Below are positions 1 through 6,893 of a stretch of 15,963 nt of DNA, in pieces. The number at the start of each line of letters is the position of its first letter. The first letter of the stretch is position 1. The DNA is from Paenibacillus sp. (GTDB taxonomy: Bacteria; Bacillota; Bacilli; Paenibacillales; NBRC-103111): contig JARBUQ010000028.1 of NCBI GenBank assembly GCA_029239545.1, positions 1 to 15,963 on the forward strand. The letters are read 5' to 3'. Under the pieces are notes generated by a model. The model ran no database searches and was not told the DNA's origin. It saw only the letters and a program-made list of their open reading frames with translations. The position numbers were made by a program, and so were the translations under genes.

Positions 1-68
1 GAAGCATTAAGCGCGAGCAGATGGGTCTGATCGGACAGCTCGCCTATACGTATTCCGATTCTAAGTAG
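1..68 (+). CDS. 3' end of an unidentified gene
   Basis: The frame starting at base 3 is open from the window edge and ends at TAG (66-68). The visible C-terminus is S-I-K-R-E-Q-M-G-L-I-G-Q-L-A-Y-T-Y-S-D-S-K. This is too short to assign a family. No T-rich hairpin terminator follows directly. The next 120 bases hold only a short inverted repeat before the Fur-controlled lipoprotein gene. It could also be a chance open frame, although the abrupt end and helix-like composition suggest a real C-terminus. Confidence 0.4.
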   Translation, partial: SIKREQMGLIGQLAYTYSDSK

Positions 69-117
69 AGCAAATTGAAATTAGGGGATCCGTCCCGATA
101 CGATCAGGTGTGCAGTC

Positions 118-133
118 TTGTACCATTGTACAA
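118..133. repeat. Short inverted repeat upstream of the lipoprotein gene
   Basis: TTGTAC (118-123) and GTACAA (128-133) form a perfect 6-bp dyad around the 4-base loop CATT. It lies about 55 bases upstream of the Fur box. It has no T-run, so it is not a clear terminator. It could be an operator or chance. Confidence 0.3.
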
Positions 134-188
134 AGAAATCCGCGCTTCTCTCCATGGATAAATGACAAGGGAATCCTTTATTATTGAT

Positions 189-208
189 GATAATGATAAT
201 TATTATCA
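189..208 (+). promoter_or_regulatory. Fur box upstream of siderophore-binding lipoprotein
   Basis: GATAATGATAATTATTATC (189-207) matches the classical 19-bp Fur box (GATAATGATAATCATTATC) at 18 of 19 positions. Bases 194-208 are a perfect Bacillus 7-1-7 box: TGATAAT, one base, ATTATCA. It lies 10 bases before the Shine-Dalgarno, so it must overlap the promoter or transcript start of the lipoprotein gene. Fur bound with Fe(II) would repress when iron is plentiful. Confidence 0.93.
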
Positions 209-232
209 ACTATTCTTAAGGAGGATCATAAT

Positions 233-1258
233 TTGTTTTCAAGACGTACTATTGGTTCCATCTCTATTGTTATACTGGTTGCTATGTTAATGGTGGCTTG
301 CAGCAGCAAGGACGGGGACAGCGAATCGAACCTCCCATCTAAAGGACCCTCTAGCTTAAGTCCAACACGGAGTCCAAGTCCAAGCTTAAGTCCTAGCCCG
401 AGTCCAAGCGTCAGCGCACCTTCCGTCCGCAAGGTCAAGCATTTGATGGGGGAGACGGAGGTACCGGCTACTCCCTCTAGAATCATCGCTGACCAATATA
501 TGGGACATCTGATGGCGCTCGGAATCAAACCGCTCGCAGTGAGGACAGCGCTGCTGGAGGCTAAACATCTGAAGGATCGTTTGACTGGCATTGCTGATGC
601 GGGAGCTCCGCTAATGAATGTAGAGAAGGTTCTTGCCATGCAGCCGGATCTCATTATTTCACAGAATGAGAAGGGCTATGAGGATATGGCGAAGATCGCC
701 CCAACGATTGTATTCCCTTACGGGGATACTAATGCCATGGATCAGCTGCGCATTCTGGGTGACGCAGTAGGCAAGAGGAAGGAGGCAGACAGCTGGATTG
801 CCGGTTACGAGGAGAAGGCAAAGCAATATCGCCAGCAGCTGAGCGGAATTATTCAACCTGATCAGACCGTATCGATTATTGAAGTATGGGCCAAAACGAT
901 CTATGTATATGGAAATAACTGGGGACGTGGCGGTTACAGCCTGTATAATTCTTTAAAGCTAACCCCTCCTGCCAGAGTGAAGAACGAGATCATCGATAAA
1001 GAAAAGTATGCTAATATTTCAATGGAGCTTTTACCCGAATATGCCGGGGATTATATATTTCTTACAGTATACGGGGCAAATGGAGGCACAGAACGTGCTG
1101 AGGAAATCAAACAAAGTGCATTATGGAAGAGCCTTCCTGCCGTAAAAAATAATCGAGTCATATCCTTGGATATTGCCGATATGTTCGATGGCGACCCGAT
1201 TTCCATTGAGAAGCAAATGGAAATCCAAGTGAAGTCTCTGCTTGCCCTTAAACCATAA
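233..1258 (+). CDS. Iron-siderophore ABC transporter substrate-binding lipoprotein (FecB/FeuA-like)
   Basis: This is a probable ferric-siderophore-binding lipoprotein on the outer face of the membrane. The start is TTG at 233, chosen because AAGGAGG (218-224) lies 8 bases upstream. Residues 1-22 are a lipoprotein signal peptide with positive R4-R5, a hydrophobic core, and lipid attachment at Cys23 (M-V-A-C). A Ser/Pro-rich linker (about 35-65) leads to the class III binding fold (about 66-341). This contains SRIIAD near the domain start, the SLXGIKP-like segment ALGIKP, and W230-G-R232-G-G-Y. A Fur box directly precedes the gene and a strong terminator follows. No FecCD permease or FecE/FhuC-type ATPase is adjacent, so it must share a transporter encoded elsewhere or upstream. 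Its binding domain is closely related to the C-terminal half of the downstream AraC regulator, suggesting the same ligand. The exact siderophore cannot be read from sequence. Confidence 0.9.
   Translation: MFSRRTIGSISIVILVAMLMVACSSKDGDSESNLPSKGPSSLSPTRSPSPSLSPSPSPSVSAPSVRKVKHLMGETEVPATPSRIIADQYMGHLMALGIKPLAVRTALLEAKHLKDRLTGIADAGAPLMNVEKVLAMQPDLIISQNEKGYEDMAKIAPTIVFPYGDTNAMDQLRILGDAVGKRKEADSWIAGYEEKAKQYRQQLSGIIQPDQTVSIIEVWAKTIYVYGNNWGRGGYSLYNSLKLTPPARVKNEIIDKEKYANISMELLPEYAGDYIFLTVYGANGGTERAEEIKQSALWKSLPAVKNNRVISLDIADMFDGDPISIEKQMEIQVKSLLALKP
338..424 (+). repeat. Repeat-coded Ser-Pro linker in the lipoprotein gene
   Basis: The DNA here is built of imperfect AGTCCAAG/AGCCCGAG-type units encoding alternating Ser-Pro (residues 36-64, for example S-P-S-P-S-L-S-P-S-P-S-P-S). 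It sits between lipid-anchored Cys23 and the folded binding domain, so it probably acts as an extended spacer. The hexamer-like units could change in number by replication slippage without a frameshift. Confidence 0.8.
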
Positions 1259-1267
1259 GAACATTTC

Positions 1268-1297
1268 AAAACCGGAGCGCGAGCCTCCGGTTTTGTG
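1268..1297 (+). terminator. Rho-independent terminator after lipoprotein gene
   Basis: AAAACCGGAG (1268-1277) pairs perfectly with CTCCGGTTTT (1285-1294) around a 7-base loop. The 3' arm ends in TTTTG. It lies 9 bases after the lipoprotein stop codon, so the lipoprotein is probably transcribed separately from the next gene. Confidence 0.9.
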
Positions 1298-1389
1298 GTG
1301 ATGTAGGGGCAGTATCTCTCTCCATTCAATTGAAAAACCCAGAAGGACGGAGGTTCAATAAATAACTAGCCTTCTTGCAAGCTTCCACC

Positions 1390-1410
1390 TATAATTGAGA
1401 ATGATTATCA
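1390..1410 (+). promoter_or_regulatory. -10 box and overlapping Fur-type site before the AraC regulator
   Basis: TATAAT (1390-1395) is a perfect -10 hexamer. It abuts TGAGAAT-g-ATTATCA (1396-1410), a 7-1-7 Fur box with one mismatch (G for T at its fourth base). No good -35 hexamer is visible at the expected distance (around 1367-1372), which fits a promoter needing an activator. Fur binding would cover the transcription start. The regulator is therefore probably iron-repressed like its neighbour. Confidence 0.82.
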
Positions 1411-1436
1411 TTAAATTGGAGAGGAGGCGTCAAGCT

Positions 1437-3062
1437 ATGTACTGCTCGACTATGCACTCGTTCCACTCTACAATATTCATCCCTACGGGAATTATGCAAT
1501 TTAGCGTCCCGGCGGATGGCAAGATGTTCAAGCATTCGATCGATTCCTATATGCTCATCCTTGTCACAGGAGGGCAGGGTACCCTTGTTATCAATGGAGT
1601 GCAGAGCCGCATGTGCAATGGAAGGAGCTTCGGGCTAGCCCCTGGCTCGATCATCGAAGCCTCCATTGAAGGAGGTACAGATTTACAAGGATATGCATTT
1701 ACCTTTCACGCAGGGAGCACGGGTGTGAACCATGGCACCGCTCAACTGTTGAGTCCGGAGCCGCCAATGGACATATTCAAGCATTCGGGAGAGCTTGAGA
1801 TTGTTCCTTTTGTACGACTTGTTGACTATGCCCAGGAGCTTTACTCGCAGCGTGAGGGCGCTACTGATCTGCAGCGGATCAGGAATCATGCCTGCTTCCA
1901 GGAGATGATGCTGTTCGTTGTCGAGCACTGTCATGGGACAGGTCATAGCCTCGACGCAAGGCAAGCTGTTGAGCGGGTCATTGTCTATATGCAGCGAGCT
2001 TTTCAGGAGGAGCTGAGCGTGGAGAGGCTTGCCTTTGAAGCGAATGTAAGCAAGCGTCAATTTTCTTATTGGTTCAAGGAGCTGACTGGCAGGAGCACAA
2101 CCGAGTATTTGAGTGATCTCCGCATCAATCGGGCAAAGCAGCTCTTGTTGACTGAGGGAAGATTGCTGGATATAGCAAGAACTGTTGGGTATCGGGATGA
2201 ATTTTATTTCAGCCGTCGGTTCAAGCAACTGGTCGGAATCTCTCCCCGTGAATATGCACGCAATCGCAAGAAACAGTTGAGAATATTTGCTTCGGAATGC
2301 TTGGGTCACCTTCTATCATTAGGTATTAAACCGGTAGGAGCGAAGTCGCATTTGATGCAGCAGTATTTCATGCGGGATTTGGTGACGGGAATAGTGGATA
2401 TAGGCAACCCCGTTGATAACAAGAAGCAGGTGCTTGAGCTTGAACTAGATTTGATCATCGCTAGCAACGAAAGAGAATACGAGCAATTCTCTTCCATTGC
2501 TCCGACTGTTGTTCAGCCTTACGGAGCGAGAACGGCATTCGATCAGCTTCGGATGCTTGGAAGCATTGTGGGCAGGGAGCAAGAGGCTGAGCAATGGATA
2601 AACCGCTTCGAATCGAAGGCAAGCAAGCAACGCAAACGATTGGCAGGCGTGATCTCAAGGCATGCTACCGTATCGGTTATTGAGATATGGGCGGATCGTA
2701 TTTTTGTGTTCGGTAATCAATGGGGCAGAGGAGGCTACAATATTTACAACGCCCTCCGATTGTCTCCCCCCGATATAGTCAGGAAGGAAATAATAGATAA
2801 ACAAAGATATAAATCGATTCAAGCGGAGGACCTTCCTTTATATATCGGCGATCATTTGTTCCTGCTTGTTTATGATGAGAGGGGCGGGAGTGAACGGGCT
2901 GCAAGCATGAAGCAGAGCGAGATATGGAAGTCACTTCCTGCTGTTCTAAATGATCAAGTGTACGAGCTGGATTATTATTTGTTTTTTGGGGGAGATCCGA
3001 TCTCGCTCGACAACCAGCTGGACATTCAAGTCAATCTACTGCTTGAGCGCAGCTGTCGATAA
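1437..3062 (+). CDS. AraC-family regulator fused to a siderophore-binding domain (Btr/YbbB-type)
   Basis: This is a cytoplasmic transcription activator of 541 residues. Residues 1 to about 150 form a cupin-like arm. Residues about 178-280 are the double helix-turn-helix AraC DNA-binding domain (ELSVERLAFEANVSKRQFS, then DIARTVGYRDEFYFSRRFKQ and GISPREYARN). Residues about 283-541 form a class III periplasmic-binding-protein domain without a signal peptide. The layout is that of B. subtilis Btr, which binds bacillibactin-type ligands and activates uptake genes. The sensor half parallels the upstream lipoprotein along its length, including W429-G-R431-G-G-Y. I choose ATG 1437 because GAGGAGG (1421-1427) is 9 bases upstream. 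An in-frame TTG at 1395 lies inside the -10/Fur site and would be untranslated. The Fur-type site suggests iron control. The ligand identity is inferred only as the same as the lipoprotein's. Confidence 0.9.
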   Translation: MYCSTMHSFHSTIFIPTGIMQFSVPADGKMFKHSIDSYMLILVTGGQGTLVINGVQSRMCNGRSFGLAPGSIIEASIEGGTDLQGYAFTFHAGSTGVNHGTAQLLSPEPPMDIFKHSGELEIVPFVRLVDYAQELYSQREGATDLQRIRNHACFQEMMLFVVEHCHGTGHSLDARQAVERVIVYMQRAFQEELSVERLAFEANVSKRQFSYWFKELTGRSTTEYLSDLRINRAKQLLLTEGRLLDIARTVGYRDEFYFSRRFKQLVGISPREYARNRKKQLRIFASECLGHLLSLGIKPVGAKSHLMQQYFMRDLVTGIVDIGNPVDNKKQVLELELDLIIASNEREYEQFSSIAPTVVQPYGARTAFDQLRMLGSIVGREQEAEQWINRFESKASKQRKRLAGVISRHATVSVIEIWADRIFVFGNQWGRGGYNIYNALRLSPPDIVRKEIIDKQRYKSIQAEDLPLYIGDHLFLLVYDERGGSERAASMKQSEIWKSLPAVLNDQVYELDYYLFFGGDPISLDNQLDIQVNLLLERSCR

Positions 3063-3082
3063 ATCTGTGCAGGTGAATGTCT

Positions 3083-3108
3083 GGATGTGCATGCAATTCC
3101 GCACATCC
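3083..3108 (+). other. Intergenic hairpin between regulator and flavoprotein
   Basis: GGATGTGC (3083-3090) and GCACATCC (3101-3108) form a perfect 8-bp stem around a 10-base loop. No U-run follows, so it is not a standard terminator. It sits in the 122-bp gap before the flavoprotein gene and could stabilise or process an mRNA carrying both genes. Confidence 0.5.
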
Positions 3109-3184
3109 CTCTATGGAGCAAGTTATACAGTGTCCCTTATGATGAGAGAGGAATCAATATCTCGATGAATAGCGGAGGCTTGTC

Positions 3185-4198
3185 ATGAACATGCAATCAG
3201 AGTTATATGATGTGACCATTATAGGTGGAGGTCCTGTAGGGCTGTTCACTGCCCTTTATAGCGGAATGCGAGAGTTGCGAACCAAGATTATTGAAAGCTC
3301 CTCTCATTTGGGAGGCAGAGTGCTGTTATATCCGGACAAAATGATCTGGGATATAGGTGGAATCCCTATTATTTCAGGAGCGGATCTGGTGAAGCAGCTG
3401 ATTATCCAGGCTAATACGTTCCAGCCAACAATAGTTATGGAGCAAAAGATTATAGCCATTCTTAAAAGAGAGGATGGCAGCTTTGAATTAACAGCAGCAT
3501 GCGGAAAGAAGCACCTGTCTCGCACCGTCATCCTAGCAATAGGTAAAGGCGACCCTGTTCCCAAGAAGCTGGAGCTTGAGGGAGCGCATCAGTATGAGGG
3601 CAGCAGCCTTCATTATTCAGTTCAATCTTTGGAGCAGTTCAAGGGTCGTAGAGTTCTTATCTCTGGTGGTGGAAACTCTGCTGTGGATTGGACGAATACA
3701 CTAGAACCTATCGCAGCACAAGTAACTGTAGTACATCGGAGGGAACAGTTTATCGGTCTTGAAGCCAATGTGGCAAGGATGAAGAGTGGCACTGTGAACG
3801 TAATGACCCCTTATGAGCTGGCAGCAGTGCATGGTAAGGAAGCGCATATTAGGAAAGCTACTGTAAGACACATAGAAACTGGTGAAGAGCATAGCCTGTT
3901 GGTAGATCAGCTGTTGATTAATCATGGGTACAAGAGTGATCTTGGCGCTGTGCTGAATTGGGGTTTGACAATCAAGGAGGAGCGGATTGCGGTTCATTCA
4001 AATATGGCTACCTCAACTCCGGGAATTTTCGCTGTCGGAGATGTCGCCTGTTATGACAACAAGCTAAAGCTTATAGCTGCCGGCTTTACAGAGGGGCCGA
4101 CTGCACTGAACAGTGCCAAACTGTACTTAGATCCACAAGCGAATACAATGGCAGCCGTATCGACTCATCATGCTCAACTGCTAAGAATGACACGTTGA
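3185..4198 (+). CDS. Ferredoxin/flavodoxin-NADP+ reductase-like flavoprotein (YumC type)
   Basis: The product is a 337-residue FAD- and NAD(P)H-binding oxidoreductase of the thioredoxin-reductase-like ferredoxin-NADP+ reductase family (B. subtilis YumC is 332 residues). It has the FAD Rossmann motif G14-G-G-P-V-G19, and YPDKMIWDIGGIP in the FAD region. The NADPH motif is G161-G-G-N-S-A-V-D-W, and the C-terminal FAD motif is GIFAVGD (280-286). The thioredoxin-reductase CxxC is absent, which separates it from true thioredoxin reductases. ATG 3185 follows GGAGG (3174-3178) by 6 bases. YumC itself is a housekeeping enzyme. This copy follows two iron-controlled siderophore genes, so I infer it supplies electrons for reductive iron release or a redox partner used under iron limitation. 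No separate Fur box is visible just upstream, so it may be read from the regulator's promoter. Confidence 0.9.
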   Translation: MNMQSELYDVTIIGGGPVGLFTALYSGMRELRTKIIESSSHLGGRVLLYPDKMIWDIGGIPIISGADLVKQLIIQANTFQPTIVMEQKIIAILKREDGSFELTAACGKKHLSRTVILAIGKGDPVPKKLELEGAHQYEGSSLHYSVQSLEQFKGRRVLISGGGNSAVDWTNTLEPIAAQVTVVHRREQFIGLEANVARMKSGTVNVMTPYELAAVHGKEAHIRKATVRHIETGEEHSLLVDQLLINHGYKSDLGAVLNWGLTIKEERIAVHSNMATSTPGIFAVGDVACYDNKLKLIAAGFTEGPTALNSAKLYLDPQANTMAAVSTHHAQLLRMTR

Positions 4199-4202
4199 AA
4201 AT

Positions 4203-4252
4203 TCAGAAGACCCGTTCACAGGATGTTTCCTCCCTGCGAACGGGTCTTCTGA
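4203..4252. terminator. Bidirectional terminator between convergent genes
   Basis: TCAGAAGACCCGTTC (4203-4217) and GAACGGGTCTTCTGA (4238-4252) make a perfect 15-bp stem with a 20-base loop. The loop itself contains AGGA/TCCT arms. Flanking T-runs are short on both strands (TATT rightward, ATTTTC leftward). It lies between the convergent flavoprotein and chemoreceptor genes, so it probably ends both transcripts. Confidence 0.88.
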
Positions 4253-4266
4253 TATTCAAGCCTTAT

Positions 4267-5766
4267 TTATTGAATGACTGAACGCAATTGGGTGTCGGCC
4301 CCTTTTAAGCGATCCAGGTTGCTCCGATTGTTCTGCAGCAAGGCTTGCAAAGTAGCGGAAAGCTCTTCCAGAGTAGCAGAGGCTTCTTCACTAATGGAAG
4401 CGAGATTATTCGTTGAATCCGTAACGGTTGCGGAGGAATTCGTAATCCGATCCATTAGACCGCTGTACCCGGTGGACAGCTCATTCAGCGTATCAACCGA
4501 TTGATTAATCGACTCGAATGCACGGATCGTCTGCGCCGTTATCTCCTGACTCTGCAGCATGCGAAGGGCGACCTGGTTCATACGATTCTGGGTCTGATTG
4601 GATTGCTGCATGAATTCCTGAAGCTGTTCCGATATGCTTATGGCTGATTTGGAAGATAGATCAGCCAGCTTGCGAATCTCGTGAGCAACAACAGCGAAGC
4701 CTTGCCCATGCTCTCCAGCCCGAGCTGCTTCAATGCTTGCATTCAGTGAGAGCAGGTTCGTCTGGTTGGCGATATCCTGGATCGTCACACTGAACTGGCT
4801 CGTTTCTTTCAAGCGTTCGATGAGCTCTGCCGTCTCCTGGGTGACGGAATCAATATCCTGCTTGAACGCTGAGATCGTCTCGGACAGCTTGTTCACGCTG
4901 TTCTTTCCTTGGGTGGACAAAGATGCGGTTTCGGATGTTTGGGACAGCAGGTTGTGAATGGAACCGGACATCTCCGAGATCATTCCGTTCATTTCGTGAA
5001 TCGAGTCATTAATGGATAGAGTGGAGTCCACCTGATTGTTGGCTCCGCTCGCAATTTCCTGAAAGGCCTGATTCATATCGCCAAAAGAGTGGTTATCATC
5101 CTCAGCCGTTCTTGTAATCGTATTCAAATGCTCGGATACAGCCGCAACCTGATCCATGGCTACTCGCTTTTGCTCTTCAATTTGCTTGAGAAGCTGCTCG
5201 GTTTGCATTCTGGCATCGGCAACGCTTTTATTCATATAATCAGATACTTTTAATACACAGAACATAAGCAATGAAAGCAGGACATAGAAAATGATGTAAG
5301 TAGAGCCGGCTTCTTCGCCATTCGTTATGTATAATGTATAGCCGAATCCCCATACCGCACTAATAACCCACGGCCACAGACGCATATACACCAAAGCCAT
5401 CAACAGCAGGTAATAAGCAGAAAAGGCATTTGTAACTAAATCGGTCTGCTGCAGCATCTGCAAGGTGTTGCTGAGCGCACTGGAGAATATAGCGATGTAG
5501 CAGAGGTATGGAATTAGCAAGCGTCTAAAATGAAGAAAGCCAAAAATAAGGGTGCTCATCGTCTGCATGATCAGCGTTGTCCATGTGCTGCTGTCAAGGC
5601 TGCCGCCTAGAGCCAATATGGCGGAATAAACAAGCAGGGTAGTCGCCAGCATAGCATAGAATACGACGGTATTCCTGCGTACCATATCGCGTTCTTCGTT
5701 CGACAAGGGTTTTTGCATCTTTGAATTGTTCCTTAACTCATTCTTTTCCCCTAATGTGCCTTCCAT
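4267..5766 (-). CDS. Methyl-accepting chemotaxis protein with multi-helix membrane sensor
   Basis: This is a 499-residue chemoreceptor. Residues about 32-172 carry some six hydrophobic helices (TMs roughly 32-54, 60-78, 82-100, 113-128, 130-147, 153-172) joined by short loops. There is no large extracellular Cache or four-helix sensor and no obvious HAMP or PAS domain. The cytoplasmic part (about 180-499) is a long coiled-coil signalling domain. It includes the conserved hairpin tip near 329-375 (IQDIANQTNLLSLNASIEAA, then RAGEHGQGFAVVAHEIRKLA) that contacts CheA/CheW. Gln/Glu-rich flanks are possible methylation sites. The ATG at 5766 has a modest AAGGGTGG 4 bases upstream. An ATG at 5718 (residue 17) with AAGGA 11 bases upstream is an alternative start. 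It probably senses something in or across the membrane, such as redox or energy state or a small molecule. The signal is unknown. Confidence 0.93.
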   Translation of the reverse strand: MEGTLGEKNELRNNSKMQKPLSNEERDMVRRNTVVFYAMLATTLLVYSAILALGGSLDSSTWTTLIMQTMSTLIFGFLHFRRLLIPYLCYIAIFSSALSNTLQMLQQTDLVTNAFSAYYLLLMALVYMRLWPWVISAVWGFGYTLYITNGEEAGSTYIIFYVLLSLLMFCVLKVSDYMNKSVADARMQTEQLLKQIEEQKRVAMDQVAAVSEHLNTITRTAEDDNHSFGDMNQAFQEIASGANNQVDSTLSINDSIHEMNGMISEMSGSIHNLLSQTSETASLSTQGKNSVNKLSETISAFKQDIDSVTQETAELIERLKETSQFSVTIQDIANQTNLLSLNASIEAARAGEHGQGFAVVAHEIRKLADLSSKSAISISEQLQEFMQQSNQTQNRMNQVALRMLQSQEITAQTIRAFESINQSVDTLNELSTGYSGLMDRITNSSATVTDSTNNLASISEEASATLEELSATLQALLQNNRSNLDRLKGADTQLRSVIQ

Positions 5767-5782
5767 TGGACCACCCTTTTCT

Positions 5783-5821
5783 GTCGAATAATGTCGTTGT
5801 TGAATGTGTAGTCAATTCGAC
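5783..5821 (-). promoter_or_regulatory. Promoter of chemoreceptor with flanking inverted repeat
   Basis: On the minus strand, TTGACT (5810-5815) and ATTATT (5787-5792) are separated by 17 bases and make a plausible sigma-A promoter. GTCGAAT (5783-5789) and ATTCGAC (5815-5821) are a perfect 7-bp inverted repeat placed over the -10 and -35, so a repressor could bind both. The sigma-D pattern common for chemotaxis genes (TAAA, gap, GCCGATAA) is not seen. Confidence 0.5.
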
Positions 5822-5882
5822 TAAATTTGGATAAATCCTCTTTTTGTAAATTAAGTTTATTGAACAAATTATGAAACATCAT

Positions 5883-6755
5883 TCAAGACAAGGAATGCTC
5901 TGTCGATCTGCGGTAAGCAGCCGGCGTCATCCCCAGCATGCGTTTGAACATACGATGAAAATGCGGCAAAGTCTCAAATCCACATCGTTCTGCAATTTCA
6001 CTAATATTAGCATCTGTTTCTAACAGCAGGTCCTTTGCTTTCACGACACGTTTGGTGATCAAATATTCGGAGACATTCATTCCTACGCGCTGCTTGAAAA
6101 CCCGGCTATAGTGAGCGGGTGTGACTGAAACAAGCTGGGAGAGGACGGCCAGTCCAATATCCTCACTCATATGCTCTTCAATATAAAGCAGCGTATCGTT
6201 CATCCACTTGGGACCAATTGCCAGTGTATCAGGATGCTGTCTGTCGCTGAGACCGAATTCCCGTATAAGGGACAGCAGCATGTGCTGCAAATTAAGCACT
6301 ATTGCATGTCTATATCCGATCGGCTTATTGTGCAGCTCTGTATACATGCGATCAATATCGGACTCCATAGCTTTTTGCTGATCAGGATGCTGCTCAAGCT
6401 TGTAGCTCTTGCGTTCCTTGCATTGTTTGAAGCTGTTAAGATAGGAGAAGGTGTCCCCAAGAGCTGTCTGCTGGACAAGGAGTGGATTGAAGAAAATGGC
6501 TGTAGAAGTAACCGGATCCTCTCTGTCCGGGAAGGCTTGATGGATCGTATTGCCGGGAATGGCGAACAAATCACCCTGCCTCATCTCATAAAAGGTTTGA
6601 TCAATGAAGAAGGTGCCTTTGCCGCTATACACATATACCAGCTCGTACCAATCATGAACATGATCGGGTAGTTCGGTCTGAAGGTTTTTTCTGTCCTTGT
6701 AGACGAGCGAGAAGGGAAAGGCGCTGGACTCGAAGCGTTTGCGAAAAGGATTCAT
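5883..6755 (-). CDS. Cupin-AraC transcriptional regulator of the divergent sugar-acid operon
   Basis: This is a 290-residue AraC/XylS regulator. Residues about 15-110 form a cupin effector domain (H-V-H-D-W-Y-E-L-V-Y, then GDLFAIPGNTIHQAF). Residues about 190-285 are the two-helix-turn-helix DNA-binding domain (DIGLAVLSQLVSVTPAHYSR, then NISEIAERCGFETLPHFHRM and GMTPAAYRR). AAGGAG (6763-6768 on the minus strand) lies 7 bases before the ATG. It is divergent from the lactonase/uxaBA/dehydrogenase operon across 138 bp, so I infer that it is the activator of that operon, responding to a pathway sugar acid or lactone. It resembles RhaR/RhaS-type proteins in layout, but the ligand cannot be told from sequence. 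No terminator is visible after it. Confidence 0.9.
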   Translation of the reverse strand: MNPFRKRFESSAFPFSLVYKDRKNLQTELPDHVHDWYELVYVYSGKGTFFIDQTFYEMRQGDLFAIPGNTIHQAFPDREDPVTSTAIFFNPLLVQQTALGDTFSYLNSFKQCKERKSYKLEQHPDQQKAMESDIDRMYTELHNKPIGYRHAIVLNLQHMLLSLIREFGLSDRQHPDTLAIGPKWMNDTLLYIEEHMSEDIGLAVLSQLVSVTPAHYSRVFKQRVGMNVSEYLITKRVVKAKDLLLETDANISEIAERCGFETLPHFHRMFKRMLGMTPAAYRRSTEHSLS

Positions 6756-6778
6756 AGTAGAACTCCTTCAGGTTACAG

Positions 6779-6792
6779 TAGTAGCGTTAGCA
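6779..6792. promoter_or_regulatory. Possible catabolite-response (cre-like) site
   Basis: TAGTAGCGTTAGCA matches the CcpA cre consensus TGWAARCGYTWNCA at 11 of 14 positions, including the central CG. It lies just upstream of the AraC gene and 100 bp before the catabolic operon. Three mismatches in the left arm keep this weak. Confidence 0.3.
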
Positions 6793-6820
6793 CCAACATA
6801 TCAAAAAACAGTACAAATAT

Positions 6821-6862
6821 GCAAGATTACGCAATATTAACTTTATTATTTGCTGATAAAAT
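6821..6862 (+). promoter_or_regulatory. Candidate AraC operator and promoter of the sugar-acid operon
   Basis: GCAAGATTAC (6821-6830) and GCAATATTAA (6831-6840) are adjacent direct repeats matching at 8 of 10 positions with a one-helical-turn period. TAAAAT (6857-6862) is a good -10, but the -35 position (about 6834-6839, ATATTA) is poor and overlaps the second repeat. This is the arrangement expected of a promoter activated by an AraC protein at the -35. The Shine-Dalgarno AAGGAGAGGG (6878-6887) follows. Confidence 0.5.
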
Positions 6863-6893
6863 AGAAGTATAGATGAAAAGGAGAGGGTAACGA

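Noticed and set aside
1395..1436. Upstream in-frame TTG start for the AraC/siderophore-binding regulator
   Set aside because: It lies within the -10 and Fur-type site and has no Shine-Dalgarno. ATG 1437 has GAGGAGG at the right distance.
2950..3168. Open frame overlapping the regulator's 3' end and the intergenic gap
   Set aside because: It is in a different frame from the real gene. The product is unrecognisable and the start lies inside coding sequence without a Shine-Dalgarno.
6171..6671. Antisense open frame of 166 codons within the AraC regulator
   Set aside because: The AraC product on the other strand is unmistakable, and this frame lacks a ribosome-binding site and known motifs.
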